Part shown: positions 36,402-45,147 of the stretch, one piece after another | Layout: each line of letters opens with the position of its first letter | How positions within the stretch are numbered: position 1 is the first letter of the stretch | Assembly: GCF_002860205.1 (NCBI RefSeq) | Contig: NZ_PGVB01000022.1 | Coordinates: forward strand, 62,001 to 126,000 | Reading direction: 5' to 3' | Source: Bacillus sp. T33-2 | GTDB lineage: Bacteria; Bacillota; Bacilli; Bacillales; Cytobacillaceae | Length of the DNA stretch: 64,000 nt | Notes under the pieces: generated by a model | What the model was told of the DNA's origin: nothing | What the model saw: the letters and a program-made list of their open reading frames with translations, nothing else | Databases searched by the model: none | Position numbers and translations under genes: made by a program

Positions 36402-36770
36402 TCATTGGCCCTCCTCAAGGAATCGCTGAAGCTGCTGGATCATTTGCTGCCTGGGGATGCCGATTTCTTCCATCTTTTGGACAAATGTGCTGATAATTTC
36501 AGATTGAAGTGAATGCTTTATATCATCCATGAGTTCTTCATTTTCTGAGACAAATGTTCCCTGGCCTCTCCTAGTTTCCACAATACCCATCCTTTCAAGT
36601 TCACTGTAGGTTCTTTGTATCGTATTTGGATTGACTCCCATTTGAAGCGCCATTTCCCTTACCGACGGCATTTTGTCGCCGGGCTTTCTATTGCCCCGGA
36701 TGATATCGACGATGATTCTCTCGACGATCTGCATGTATATAGGTTTCGATGATTGAAAGTCTTCGACCAT
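36402..36770 (-). CDS. GntR-family regulator, YtrA subfamily
   Basis: 122 residues: winged helix (about 10-75, [37 protein letters not shown]) and a short helical dimerisation tail, the small size typical of YtrA. Such repressors control ABC operons that answer wall-active antibiotics. It is the second gene of its operon and should bind the inverted repeat over the operon promoter at 37571. GAGGTG precedes the ATG. Confidence 0.93.
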   Translation of the reverse strand: MVEDFQSSKPIYMQIVERIIVDIIRGNRKPGDKMPSVREMALQMGVNPNTIQRTYSELERMGIVETRRGQGTFVSENEELMDDIKHSLQSEIISTFVQKMEEIGIPRQQMIQQLQRFLEEGQ

Positions 36771-36773
36771 TTT

Positions 36774-37556
36774 TCACACCTCAACTTTCCTTTCAAGAAG
36801 TCTTGCCGAAACGTAAAACAGTATAAATGCCAGGATGATATAGTAAAAAATTGGGATAACTGGCATTTCACTTGATTCAAAGAAGGCACTCCATTTCCCT
36901 TCTTCATATTTCAGTGACGCATCGCTGATCATCTTAATTTTGTATTGGGAAATCCACTTCTTGACTGGTGCGATTTTAACTATCACTGTTTCAAACAAGT
37001 TATAAGCGATAAAAATAAGGACGATCACGATCCAACGGAACGGCCGCAACCGTTGCGAGCTTTTTAAATATTGGAAAACTGTCCAAAGAAAAGTGGTCCA
37101 GCTGGTAAAAAAGAAACCCATCAATATGATCAGCAGATTGATATAGCCCATCATCTGCAGGAAAACTGACACGCTCAGCTGCTCAAATGCCGAACGTCCA
37201 AACCAAAATAAACTGACAGCTTCATACATGGATAAAATCAGTTGAATGCCTACTTGGTAGGAGAGAATCACTGCGTACTTTGACAGCAAAAGCATATAAC
37301 CCGGCTGGGGACTATAAAGCCAGAGCTGGTTTTTTGCTTCTATATTCAGCATCACAAGCATCATGATGGGCGCAAATGCGAACTGCGCAACCACGAGCAA
37401 AACGAACACGGGTAGCGTCCCTACCGGCTGGGCCCAATAGGCAGACAGCCCCAGCCCTAAAGCCATACAAATTAAAACTACAGCCAGCCATATTAAAAAC
37501 ATTACTCTCGAAATCCGGTAATCCTTTTTCAGTAAACCTTGTATCGGACTCATCAT
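36774..37556 (-). CDS. Membrane protein, probable transporter permease
   Basis: 260 residues with about six membrane helices (around 15-40, 48-70, 95-115, 130-155, 170-195 and 235-255). It resembles the membrane parts of Ytr-type ABC transporters by position rather than by a motif I can name. First gene of the operon, four bases before the regulator. Two ATGs stand in tandem after GGGGGAAACA; either may be used. Confidence 0.8.
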   Translation of the reverse strand: MMSPIQGLLKKDYRISRVMFLIWLAVVLICMALGLGLSAYWAQPVGTLPVFVLLVVAQFAFAPIMMLVMLNIEAKNQLWLYSPQPGYMLLLSKYAVILSYQVGIQLILSMYEAVSLFWFGRSAFEQLSVSVFLQMMGYINLLIILMGFFFTSWTTFLWTVFQYLKSSQRLRPFRWIVIVLIFIAYNLFETVIVKIAPVKKWISQYKIKMISDASLKYEEGKWSAFFESSEMPVIPIFYYIILAFILFYVSARLLERKVEV

Positions 37557-37570
37557 TGTTTCCCCCGTTG

Positions 37571-37602
37571 TATTAGTGTTCTATTTAGATAGTACACTAA
37601 TA
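37571..37602. promoter_or_regulatory. Operator of the YtrA-type regulator
   Basis: TATTAGTGT (37571-37579) and ACACTAATA (37594-37602) are perfect nine-base inverted arms with a 14-base centre. This matches the AGTGTA...TACACT type bound by YtrA-subfamily GntR proteins and overlaps the -10 region of the operon promoter. Confidence 0.75.
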
Positions 37603-37617
37603 CATTAGTAGGGTCAA
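37589..37617 (-). promoter_or_regulatory. Promoter of the GntR/ABC operon
   Basis: On the minus strand TTGACC (37612-37617), 17 bases, TACTAT (37589-37594). The operator covers the -10 and the start of transcription, fitting simple repression. Confidence 0.75.
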
Positions 37618-37751
37618 TATCAAAATTGTAAAAATATCCAAAAAACCCTCCCATCTGGGGGAAATCTTATATATCAACGGAACCTTAAACTACCTTATTG
37701 ATTCATGTTAAGATAAGAAATATGGAAAATAAGCAGAAAAGGGTGTTTACA

Positions 37752-38870
37752 ATGCCTAAATTTATTGTGGTTGGCGCGGGAATCCTGGGGGCGTCCACAG
37801 CATACCAGCTGGCGAAGCTTGGAGCAGAAGTCATTATTGTCGATCGGAAGGACAAAGGACAAGCGACAGATGCAGCTGCTGGCATCGTGTGCCCCTGGCT
37901 ATCCCAGCGGCGCAACCAGGCATGGTACCAGCTTGCGAAGGCGGGTGCCCGTTTTTACCCGGGCTTGATACAGGAGCTTGAGCAGGACGGGGAGACTCAA
38001 ACCGGGTATGCCCAAGTTGGTGCTTTAAGCATACATAATGAAGCAGAAAAACTCATTAAGCTCGAAACCCGTGCTTTGGCGAGGAGAGATGAAGCCCCGG
38101 AAATCGGTGAAATCACCAGGCTTTCTGAAGAACAAACGAATAGATTGTTTCCTCCACTTGCAGAAGGATATAAAGCGATCCATATCAGCGGTGCCGCACG
38201 TGTTGATGGACGTGCACTCCGCGATGCGCTGTTGCGGTCGGCACAAAAGAATGGTGCCTCCCTTTTCCGCGGGGATGCCCGCTTGGCGTTTGATGGCACC
38301 CGCATTACTGGTGTTATTGTGGATAGGCAGACGATGGCTGCCGATGCAGTCATTGTCTGTGCAGGCGCATGGGCTAATCAGTTGTTGGAGCCATTAGGTG
38401 TCGACTTTAATGTGACCTTTCAAAAAGCCCACATTGTGCATCTTGAATTGCCAGATGCAAACACTGACAAATGGCCCGTCGTGATGCCACCAAGTGATCA
38501 ATATATTTTGGCTTTTGACGACCATCGAATTGTCGCAGGTGCCACACACGAAAATATCGACCACTTCGATACCCGAATTACAGCGTGCGGCTTGCGGGAA
38601 GTGTTTGATAAAGCGCTGGAAACAGCCCCCGGCATGGAGAACAGCACTTTTATAGAAGCAAGAGTAGGGTTCCGCCCTTTCACCCCTGGGTTCCTCCCCG
38701 TCATCGGCCCGCTGCCAGGCTGGGAAGGGATATTAGTTGCAAACGGGTTGGGTGCATCCGGTTTAACGATCGGTCCCTTTCTTGGATCACAGCTGGCAAA
38801 GCTTGCTCTTGGATTGGAGTTGGAGATGGATTTGGAAAATTACGCTGTGGAAAAGGCATTGAAAGGCTGA
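37752..38870 (+). CDS. FAD-dependent amine/amino acid oxidoreductase (DAO family)
   Basis: 372 residues. The N-terminal Rossmann motif is VVGAGILGASTAYQLAKLGAEVIIVDR and the late FAD segment is ANGLGASGLTIGPFLG, both typical of the D-amino acid dehydrogenase/glycine oxidase family. It probably oxidises a D-amino acid or sarcosine-like compound. The start MPKFIVVG follows AGGGTG; a further in-frame ATG 18 codons upstream was rejected. Single gene. Confidence 0.9.
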   Translation: MPKFIVVGAGILGASTAYQLAKLGAEVIIVDRKDKGQATDAAAGIVCPWLSQRRNQAWYQLAKAGARFYPGLIQELEQDGETQTGYAQVGALSIHNEAEKLIKLETRALARRDEAPEIGEITRLSEEQTNRLFPPLAEGYKAIHISGAARVDGRALRDALLRSAQKNGASLFRGDARLAFDGTRITGVIVDRQTMAADAVIVCAGAWANQLLEPLGVDFNVTFQKAHIVHLELPDANTDKWPVVMPPSDQYILAFDDHRIVAGATHENIDHFDTRITACGLREVFDKALETAPGMENSTFIEARVGFRPFTPGFLPVIGPLPGWEGILVANGLGASGLTIGPFLGSQLAKLALGLELEMDLENYAVEKALKG

Positions 38871-38973
38871 TAAAGTACCATCAAAACTCGAGAAAAAATA
38901 TCTTTTTTCAATACATAAAAAATCTTCATGGAATTCATACTAACTGATGTTGCAAAAAAAGGAGGGAAAGAAC

Positions 38974-39162
38974 ATGCCAAAACCAATTGGTGTACATGAA
39001 ACGCTTGAGCTTCATGAATTGCTGATGTTCAAAAATGTATGCACCACTAAGTCTGCGACGATGAGCGGATTAGCGCAGGATGATGAACTGAAAAGCATCC
39101 TGAACCAGGACGTTACTGTGTCCAGACAGCATATCGAGCAATTGAAAGGGATTTTATCATAG
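38974..39162 (+). CDS. Small spore coat-associated protein, CotF-like partner
   Basis: 62 residues (MPKPIGVHETLELHELLMFK...), helical, resembling the N-terminal half of CotF-like proteins and YraG-type partners. AAAGGAGGG fixes the start. It is followed after 13 bases by a CotF-family gene, a pairing known for YraF/YraG-like loci in bacilli. It is probably expressed in the mother cell; I cannot show a sigma-E or sigma-K site with certainty. Confidence 0.75.
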   Translation: MPKPIGVHETLELHELLMFKNVCTTKSATMSGLAQDDELKSILNQDVTVSRQHIEQLKGILS

Positions 39163-39175
39163 GGAGGAATGGGCA

Positions 39176-39478
39176 ATGAATGAATTCATGCAGAACATTA
39201 CTGGCACTGACGGGATGACAGATGAAATCATAGCGACCGATTTGCTCATCTCGGCGAAAACTGGCGTAAAAAGCTATGCAATCGCACTGACGGAATCTGC
39301 GAACCCGGAGGTTAGATCCGTCCTCAGGAGTCAGCTGGATGATGCACTGACTCTTCATGAACGAGTATCGACTTATATGATTTCAAAAGGGTACTATCAT
39401 CCGGCAGATGTTGTTGAACAATTAAAAGTCGATATGAATGCGGCTAGTACTGTATTAAATTTCACAGAAAATAAATAA
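39176..39478 (+). CDS. CotF-family spore coat protein
   Basis: 100 residues, a four-helix ferritin-like fold (TDGMTDEIIATDLLISAKTGVKSYAIALTESANPEVRSVL, then ALTLHERVSTYMISKGYYHP). These patterns define CotF/YraD-type coat proteins. GGGAGGAATGGGCA precedes the ATG. Second gene of a two-gene operon. Confidence 0.85.
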   Translation: MNEFMQNITGTDGMTDEIIATDLLISAKTGVKSYAIALTESANPEVRSVLRSQLDDALTLHERVSTYMISKGYYHPADVVEQLKVDMNAASTVLNFTENK

Positions 39479-39494
39479 CCCCGAACACTCTTTT

Positions 39495-39522
39495 GCAGCC
39501 ACACTATACCTAGTGTGGCTGC
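39495..39522. terminator. Hairpin after the coat genes
   Basis: GCAGCCACACTA and TAGTGTGGCTGC form a perfect 12-pair stem with a TACC loop, 16 bases after the coat gene stop. The following sequence is only moderately T-rich. Confidence 0.75.
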
Positions 39523-39534
39523 TATTATCATAAT

Positions 39535-39562
39535 GCAAAAGGGCTGTACCTGACCACAGCCC
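39535..39562 (-). terminator. Terminator of the 107-residue hypothetical gene
   Basis: On the minus strand GGGCTGT and ACAGCCC pair around eight bases and are followed by TTTTG. Confidence 0.75.
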
Positions 39563-39585
39563 GAATGCATTGCTGCTTTCAACTA

Positions 39586-39909
39586 TTAAAATGAAACCGG
39601 GTACGAAACATCATCGACATTTTCCAAAACATCGTTTAACTCTGGATACATATTGAGTTCGAATTGAATAACATCATTTTCTAATTGCCGTAACAACGAT
39701 TCCCTGTTTGACGCATCCATATTGGACTGATTCACTTCGCTGATGACGTCATTCACTTTATAAATATAAAAACCAATTGGGTGATGTTCGGTCATATCAC
39801 TTTTTCCTTGTGAATCATGGAGATGGCGAAGGTATGCATAAATTTCCTCCATATCCTGATAACCCCTGATAGTGCTTTCTCCTCTTATTCTTAACAAATA
39901 TTTTTCCAT
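39586..39909 (-). CDS. Hypothetical cytoplasmic protein
   Basis: 107 residues, acidic and mostly helical (YQDMEEIYAYLRHLHDSQGKS, NRESLLRQLENDVIQFELNM). No membrane helix, cysteine or known motif. AGGAGG lies upstream of the ATG, and a terminator follows. I do not recognise the family. Confidence 0.75.
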   Translation of the reverse strand: MEKYLLRIRGESTIRGYQDMEEIYAYLRHLHDSQGKSDMTEHHPIGFYIYKVNDVISEVNQSNMDASNRESLLRQLENDVIQFELNMYPELNDVLENVDDVSYPVSF

Positions 39910-40093
39910 ATGCCGCCTCCTTAGTACAGAACAATTTCATCTATTAGTTTTATCATCGGCGTTATAATTAAACATGATGTTTATTTATGATTTATTAAAA
40001 AACGACTCTTCGGACCGAAGAACCGTGAAATAATTTATTATGTAGGCAGATTATTAAAACGCAAAATATGTAAGGGTTTAGCTAACTATTATC

Positions 40094-40348
40094 TCAGCTT
40101 TCACTTGAAAAAACTAACCGGTCACTTACAAATATGCGGCATTGTACCGTGAACCAGTATGCACCTATTGAAACTTTAATGTACTCTGTTTCGTTTTCAC
40201 CAGTGCGAATTCTTCCGTAAAGACGGGATTCAGATTTATAACCGATTCGTTCATCCTGGAGTTCGCCATCCACATACAGCTTCTCAGTTTTCCAGGTGTT
40301 CTCTACCCGAATTGTGTGCATCTTGTATTTTGTTTCCCAAACAGTCAT
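40094..40348 (-). CDS. Hypothetical small beta-rich protein
   Basis: 84 residues, dominated by beta strands (HTIRVENTWKTEKLYVDGEL, GYKSESRLYGRIRTGE, TEYIKVSIGAYWFTVQCRIF). Such patterns occur in small Bacillus proteins of unknown function. AGGGAC lies before the ATG. No neighbour hints at a role. Confidence 0.7.
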   Translation of the reverse strand: MTVWETKYKMHTIRVENTWKTEKLYVDGELQDERIGYKSESRLYGRIRTGENETEYIKVSIGAYWFTVQCRIFVSDRLVFSSES

Positions 40349-40414
40349 GATTTGATTGTCCCTCCATTAAACTCTTATCTTTCTAATTTAGCATATTTGA
40401 AGTTTAAACAGCAG

Positions 40415-40457
40415 AAAATAATAAAGGCAGCCGACCCATTTCTGGTCCGGCTGCCTT
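40415..40457 (-). terminator. Terminator of the lipoprotein gene
   Basis: On the minus strand AGGCAGCCGGACC and GGTCGGCTGCCT form a long stem followed by TTATTATTTT. Confidence 0.88.
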
Positions 40458-40476
40458 CGATGTATGATATTTAGAA

Positions 40477-40698
40477 TTATTCTTCTGTAGTTTCTTCTTC
40501 GGTACCTTCTTCTTCGGTACCTTCTTCTTCAGCGCCTTCTTCTGTACCTTCTTCAGTTGTGCCTTCTTCAGTGCTTTCAGTTTCTTCAGTTTCAGTTCCT
40601 TCTGTTTCAGCGTCATTGGAGCAGCCTGTGGCAACACCTACTAACATGAAAGCGGCCATTAATGCTAAAAGCCATTGTTTTAGATTTTTCATTTTCAT
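40477..40698 (-). CDS. Small lipoprotein with Glu/Thr/Gly repeat tail
   Basis: 73 residues. A lipoprotein signal ends in VATGC at Cys26. The mature part is only SNDAETEGTETEET and then EEGTEEE-like units, very acidic. The DNA is a run of about 15-base units (GGTACCTTCTTCTTC on the plus strand), so length is probably variable between strains. AAGGAGACGG precedes the ATG. It may be a cation-binding surface polymer. Confidence 0.8.
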   Translation of the reverse strand: MKMKNLKQWLLALMAAFMLVGVATGCSNDAETEGTETEETESTEEGTTEEGTEEGAEEEGTEEEGTEEETTEE

Positions 40699-41047
40699 CC
40701 GTCTCCTTTGTCTGTTTGAATTGGTGTTACAAGACTATCATACAAAGTTTCCAGAAAAAAAGAATACGATTATCCGATTCTTAACCAATGTTAACTGTTT
40801 CTTTAAATGCGTTTAACGGTCTTTAAAAATGTTTATAATATTCAATCACTTCTTAACGTATTTTTAACAGAATTCAAATCAGTGCAAGCGCAGTTAAGTT
40901 TTCTGGATAGTAAGGTTATTAGCGCACGAAAAAAGGCCAGAATCTCAGAATGTGGTTCCTATTGCGGTCATTGGCGCATAATTATGGATCGGAAGCGGGA
41001 GAATTGGTTCCAATTAGCATTTTCGAAACATGTTAAAGCCACACAGC
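40699..41047. other. Intergenic region, nothing assigned
   Basis: A plus-strand open frame spans 40807-41136 but overlaps the nucleotidase gene, has no ribosome binding site and unusual composition, so I reject it. No other feature seen. Confidence 0.4.
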
Positions 41048-41085
41048 AAAAAAGAGAGAGTGCACCATGTAGTGTGTCACTCTAT
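41048..41085 (-). terminator. Terminator of the 5'-nucleotidase gene
   Basis: On the minus strand AGAGTGACAC and GTGCACTCT pair with one bulge around an ACTACAT loop and are followed by CTCTTTTTT. Confidence 0.65.
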
Positions 41086-41096
41086 CACGTTGCCCC

Positions 41097-42773
41097 CTAT
41101 TTCTGTTTTTTCGGAATCACCACGCCAAGGTCATAATTTGAGGGAGCATCCACCAGAGCATGATCTATTTTCGTGATTCTGCTTTCCATCTTAGCTGCAA
41201 ATGGTCCTGTATGTGTCTTGATATAACTGATGAGCGCATCCAAATCAACCGGACCAGTATCTTGAATTTTACTGTTTGAAAACGCTGAAAAATCGTCTTT
41301 TCCGGCTGCCAGAAAACTGTTGACTGTCACAGAATATTCCTCTTCAGGCTGTATTTTTTCGCCATCGGGCAGATATATATCAACTACTTTCTGGCCGGCT
41401 GGCAAATCATTAGACCATGTGTATTTCAGTCCGGAAATTTGCAGCATACGCTTTTTTGGAGACCATTGCTGATTGAGCACATCGCGCACTTGAGACCCTG
41501 ACATTGTTATTTTGACTAAGTTGTTTTCAAAAGGCAGGACCGTAAACAATTCACCCCATGTAACAGGTCCAACGTCAATGTCTGCGCGGATTCCTGCCGA
41601 CTCGATAAAAGCAAAATCAGTATCCATTTGTTTTCGCATACTGTCAGCAACCACTGTGCCTAAATCGGATTCACCAGCTTCATTTTGCTCCCTTGATAAC
41701 TCAGTCCCAGTGTACCCGATTGGTCTATTGATCGTATCACTCACGTCATCCTGATATGCAGCGATCATATCTGTCATTGTTCGGTCTGGTTCCATAGAAT
41801 CCTGGTAGGTTACAATGATTTCAGCATGCTTCTGGACGATATCCCCTGTCACCGAATCGATGACAAGGTCCACATCCGCGAAAGCAGTACCAGCGGAATA
41901 GGCTTGAACTAAAAGTTTGCCATCCACAACAGAGTTTAAGTAGGCATGGTTATGGGCACCAAAGATGATATCGACTTCATCGTCCACTTTGTTGGCAATA
42001 TCAACAATTTCCCCGTTTGGCTTTGTACCGTCCATCTCCGATTTGCCAGGATTATGCGCAAGAACTACAATCGCCTGCACATCCTGTTCCTTCAGCTCTT
42101 TTGCATATTTATTAATGGCTTCTGCTTCGTCAGTAAAATTCACTTCTGCAACTTTATTTGAATCTAATATATTGGGAGTATCTGAAAATACGACACCAAT
42201 AAACCCTATTTTCTTTCCCTCGACCTGTTTAATGACGTATGGTTCCAACACCGTCTTTTTAGATTCTGCATATATCACGTTAGCAGCTACATAAGGAAAA
42301 TTGGCGCCTGTAAACACGCCGTACATTTCCTCAGTCTGGGAATGCCTGCCTCCGTTTATGAGTCGCTTCATTTCAGGGACACCTTGATCAAATTCGTGAT
42401 TTCCAAGCGTACCGGCATCAAATCCAAGTTCATTCAGGAAATGAATAGTAGGCTCATCCTGCAACAATGCTGACGTTGGAGAACTGCCTCCAACCACATC
42501 GCCAGAGTGTATCAAAAGTGTATTTGGATTTGTGCTTTGCCGCTGCTTTAGATAAGCTGCCAAATAATCTGCTCTCCCAGCGAGCCGGTTGTTCACTTTT
42601 TTGGAAGTATCGATCTGGCCATGGAAGTCATTAATCCCCAGAAGCTGTACTTTGATGTCCTGGTTGACCGAATGGGTAGTTGAAAGGGGGAAACTCACTA
42701 AAAAAGCAATTCCCATCATAAAAAATAAAAGTTCAGATGCCTGTTTCTTGAATTTGTCCTTTTGCGTTTTCAT
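41097..42773 (-). CDS. Secreted 5'-nucleotidase / metallophosphatase (UshA type)
   Basis: 558 residues. A signal or anchor helix (about 12-32), a calcineurin-like domain with metal motifs NDFHGQ, SGDVVGG, GNHEFDQG, LAHNPG and GAHNHAY, and a C-terminal 5'-nucleotidase domain (about 330-530) with FIESAGIRADI. It releases phosphate from extracellular nucleotides. The start is uncertain: MKTQKDK gives a good signal peptide, while a TTG at 42827 follows AAAAAGGAGG and a GTG at 42782 follows AAAAGGA. Confidence 0.9.
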   Translation of the reverse strand: MKTQKDKFKKQASELLFFMMGIAFLVSFPLSTTHSVNQDIKVQLLGINDFHGQIDTSKKVNNRLAGRADYLAAYLKQRQSTNPNTLLIHSGDVVGGSSPTSALLQDEPTIHFLNELGFDAGTLGNHEFDQGVPEMKRLINGGRHSQTEEMYGVFTGANFPYVAANVIYAESKKTVLEPYVIKQVEGKKIGFIGVVFSDTPNILDSNKVAEVNFTDEAEAINKYAKELKEQDVQAIVVLAHNPGKSEMDGTKPNGEIVDIANKVDDEVDIIFGAHNHAYLNSVVDGKLLVQAYSAGTAFADVDLVIDSVTGDIVQKHAEIIVTYQDSMEPDRTMTDMIAAYQDDVSDTINRPIGYTGTELSREQNEAGESDLGTVVADSMRKQMDTDFAFIESAGIRADIDVGPVTWGELFTVLPFENNLVKITMSGSQVRDVLNQQWSPKKRMLQISGLKYTWSNDLPAGQKVVDIYLPDGEKIQPEEEYSVTVNSFLAAGKDDFSAFSNSKIQDTGPVDLDALISYIKTHTGPFAAKMESRITKIDHALVDAPSNYDLGVVIPKKQK

Positions 42774-43038
42774 TGGAGCCACACCATTCCTTTTAATAGA
42801 TTTGTTGACCAAATCCGTTCCCTTCAACTGGCCTCCTTTTTCAAATGGAATCTGCCAAAGCGGCTGCTCAAAAAGTTCCATGCATCTTTAATCCAGTGAA
42901 ACCGCTTCTGTTTAAAAGTATAAATACAGATTTTTAGACAAAATTATGTAAAATGTAATTTTATTGATAATTTTTTTAAAACCATCATTGCTTTTCTACG
43001 AGTTGTGTTATTGTCAGAAACTAATCCTAAGAAAACAG

Positions 43039-43068
43039 AAAAACGCGGTCCTCCCATCGAGGACCGCG
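43039..43068 (-). terminator. GC-rich terminator after the MOSC gene
   Basis: On the minus strand CGCGGTCCTC and GAGGACCGCG form a perfect ten-pair stem with a GATGG loop, followed by TTTTTC. It lies about 125 bases after the MOSC stop. Confidence 0.85.
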
Positions 43069-43192
43069 TCGGTTCATTAATCATTTTTATGCTCCAAAAA
43101 TGTCTTTTCAATCAATTTATGCCTGATCAGGTTCTATCCATGCCAGTAACATCGCCATTTACATTTAAGAGAAAAAGCGGGCCTTCCAGTTC

Positions 43193-43738
43193 TTACACCG
43201 GTTGAAGTGTACGATGGGGCATTGAAGGCAGTTCGACTCTTATCTGGTCCTCCGGCCGTGCGATGCCGCCTTCCAGCACGATTGCCATGATGCCTGCCTT
43301 GCGAATGAGTTTCCCCTCACTATCCCTGTCCAGCACAGCGGCCATGAGGCCATGCTGAAACTGGTCTATCTGCTTGCATGGACTTCTCAAACCGGTCACT
43401 TCTATAACTGCAGTTTCCCCTATATGCAGCCTAGTTCCCGTCGGGAGTCCAAGCAAGTCGACACCACATGTCGTTATATTTTCCCCCAGCTGTCCTGCAC
43501 ACACATCAAAGCCCTGCACTTTTAATTCATCAAATAACTCAGAATGAATAAGGTGCACCTGCCTTAAATTTGGTTCGTCTGGATTCCTGGCTACCCGGTA
43601 GCGATGTTTTACTTTTTCACCCAGATGGGCATCACCCTCGACTCCAAGCCCTTTCAACAATCTGATACAGGCTTCATTCTCCTTGCTAAACGTATGTTTC
43701 GCACTGATGCTTACTGCTGTTACTGTTCCATTGTTCAT
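43193..43738 (-). CDS. MOSC-domain protein
   Basis: 181 residues forming a single MOSC beta-barrel. The conserved cysteine is in TGLRSPCKQIDQF and the DAHLG, LGENITT and RKAGIMAIV blocks are present. MOSC proteins bind the molybdenum cofactor or a sulfur-linked relative, as in YiiM-type N-hydroxylated base reduction. The start is at MNNGTVTAV; a few codons upstream are open. It starts 41 bases after the amj stop on the same strand. Confidence 0.87.
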   Translation of the reverse strand: MNNGTVTAVSISAKHTFSKENEACIRLLKGLGVEGDAHLGEKVKHRYRVARNPDEPNLRQVHLIHSELFDELKVQGFDVCAGQLGENITTCGVDLLGLPTGTRLHIGETAVIEVTGLRSPCKQIDQFQHGLMAAVLDRDSEGKLIRKAGIMAIVLEGGIARPEDQIRVELPSMPHRTLQPV

Positions 43739-43778
43739 TGCAAACCTTGCCTCCACGAAAATAACCCCCTTATATCAC

Positions 43779-44594
43779 TTAAATAAAAAACTGGGACATC
43801 CAGGCAATATATTGAGCCCCGGGAATAAACAGCAGCTGTGCGAGAAGCGTGCCGAAAAACCTGGAGGTGATCATTAAAATGGACATTGCCTTAAGTTTTG
43901 TGTAGCTGCCTTTGGAGTTCACTACTTTATCCGCCAGCACTGATATTTTCGGGTCCACGAAAACGGTCAGCAGGATAGTCGCAATCCCATTTATTAAACC
44001 GGAAGCCATTATGGCACTTGCTCCCCTCTCCGGAACCAAAATTGCCGCATAAAGTGCAGATAATACACCAATCGTGTACACAGCGGTCACAATCATATTC
44101 ACTAAAAATAATCTAATAGGTATGTCTTTTAGTTTTATTTCTTTTAGATATGTAATGTTTGGCAGATGGATATGTTTTAAACCCCTCCGAATGTATTCAA
44201 AAGTAATACCTTTTTTTACTAAAACCGGAATGGATCCACCCTGTTCGGATAAATGGACAATGGCCCTTGAGAAGATTGCCACAAAAGTGGGAAGCAGGAT
44301 GATTCCGGCTACAGTGCCAGCTGAGGACGCACCGATGATTACCCTGAACTGTTGCTCGACGAATGCTGCTGTGTTCTCTTTCGGGGCAGTATCAACCAAT
44401 CCGCCGGTGAATGGCTGCTGAAACGTATTCGCCAACCGTGAAACGACTACCATCATATTGAATAAGGATAAAGCGGTGGCGATCATTTTTACCCGAGCTC
44501 CAGAAAGCCTCACCGCATATGCCAGTGTTTCTATGCAATGGATGATTAAGATAAAAAGTGCAATGTAAACTACTTTGGCTGTTAAAAATTCCAT
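43779..44594 (-). CDS. amj: Amj-family lipid II flippase
   Basis: 271 residues with six or more membrane helices. The family (formerly DUF2837) is recognised by IHCIETLAYAVRLSGAR, ALSLFNMMVVVSRLANTFQQ and the FVDPKISVLADKV segment. In Bacillus subtilis Amj is an alternative to MurJ for flipping lipid II and is induced by envelope stress through sigma-M. The start MEFLTAK has CAGGAGATCTT upstream. Single gene or read into the MOSC gene. Confidence 0.88.
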   Translation of the reverse strand: MEFLTAKVVYIALFILIIHCIETLAYAVRLSGARVKMIATALSLFNMMVVVSRLANTFQQPFTGGLVDTAPKENTAAFVEQQFRVIIGASSAGTVAGIILLPTFVAIFSRAIVHLSEQGGSIPVLVKKGITFEYIRRGLKHIHLPNITYLKEIKLKDIPIRLFLVNMIVTAVYTIGVLSALYAAILVPERGASAIMASGLINGIATILLTVFVDPKISVLADKVVNSKGSYTKLKAMSILMITSRFFGTLLAQLLFIPGAQYIAWMSQFFI

Positions 44595-44706
44595 AAGATC
44601 TCCTGGTGGATATAATAGAATGACTATATTTCCCATTATACATTAATTCCGGGCTGCAATGCTTGGAGCTTGCGCATACGGAAATCAATGTTAAGCTGCA
44701 CAGTGG

Positions 44707-45003
44707 TTAAGTTCTTGTTATGAAGAAGTTGATGATTGCTGCTGCAAGGTTTGGTAACGCAAAAAAAAGCAATTTTGCACCGTTTCGTATCCTCCTGGAC
44801 CGGTCCTCATTTGTTTCTGAGTAAAAATTCTCCCTCATTTTATCACCGTTAAGAAAAGCTCCGATAAAAAAACCCGATAATAAAACTGACGCTAAACCAA
44901 TTGCTCCTGATATTTTAAAAATATCACTGGAATCACCGCGAATGATCAAAACAATGGTAACCGACAGGGAAACAATAAGTCCTGCACTAAATGCTTTTTT
45001 TAT
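44707..45003 (-). pseudogene. DUF5316-family membrane protein with ATA in place of start codon
   Basis: The C-terminal part (LSGFFIGAFLNGDKMRENFYSETNEDRSRR... LPNLAAAIINFF) matches the DUF5316 pattern. The same open frame extends upstream through a first membrane helix, KKAFSAGLIVSLSVTIVLII, exactly as relatives begin with MKKAF. The codon at the expected start (45001-45003) is ATA. The only other start is a TTG at 44949 inside the first helix, with no ribosome binding site. The gene has probably lost its start codon by an ATG to ATA change or uses ATA weakly. Confidence 0.65.
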
Positions 45004-45147
45004 CTGACTGCAGACCTCACACTTTTTTATTCTTTCGCAAGGCTTAACAGCTCATGGCAATCATTTCTATAAGGGTTGCACTTTGACATTTTTCCACAAT
45101 AGGCGATAATAATAATTCATCCAAAAAAGACATCAGGAGGATCACAG

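Noticed and set aside
40404-40637. Lys-rich 77-codon frame
   Set aside because: An out-of-frame reading of the repeat that encodes the acidic lipoprotein.
40807-41136. 109-codon plus-strand frame
   Set aside because: Runs through the nucleotidase terminator into its coding region, no ribosome binding site, no family resemblance.
43039-43068. GC-rich perfect palindrome as a possible operator or attachment site
   Set aside because: A five-base loop followed by a T-run on the minus strand explains it as a terminator.
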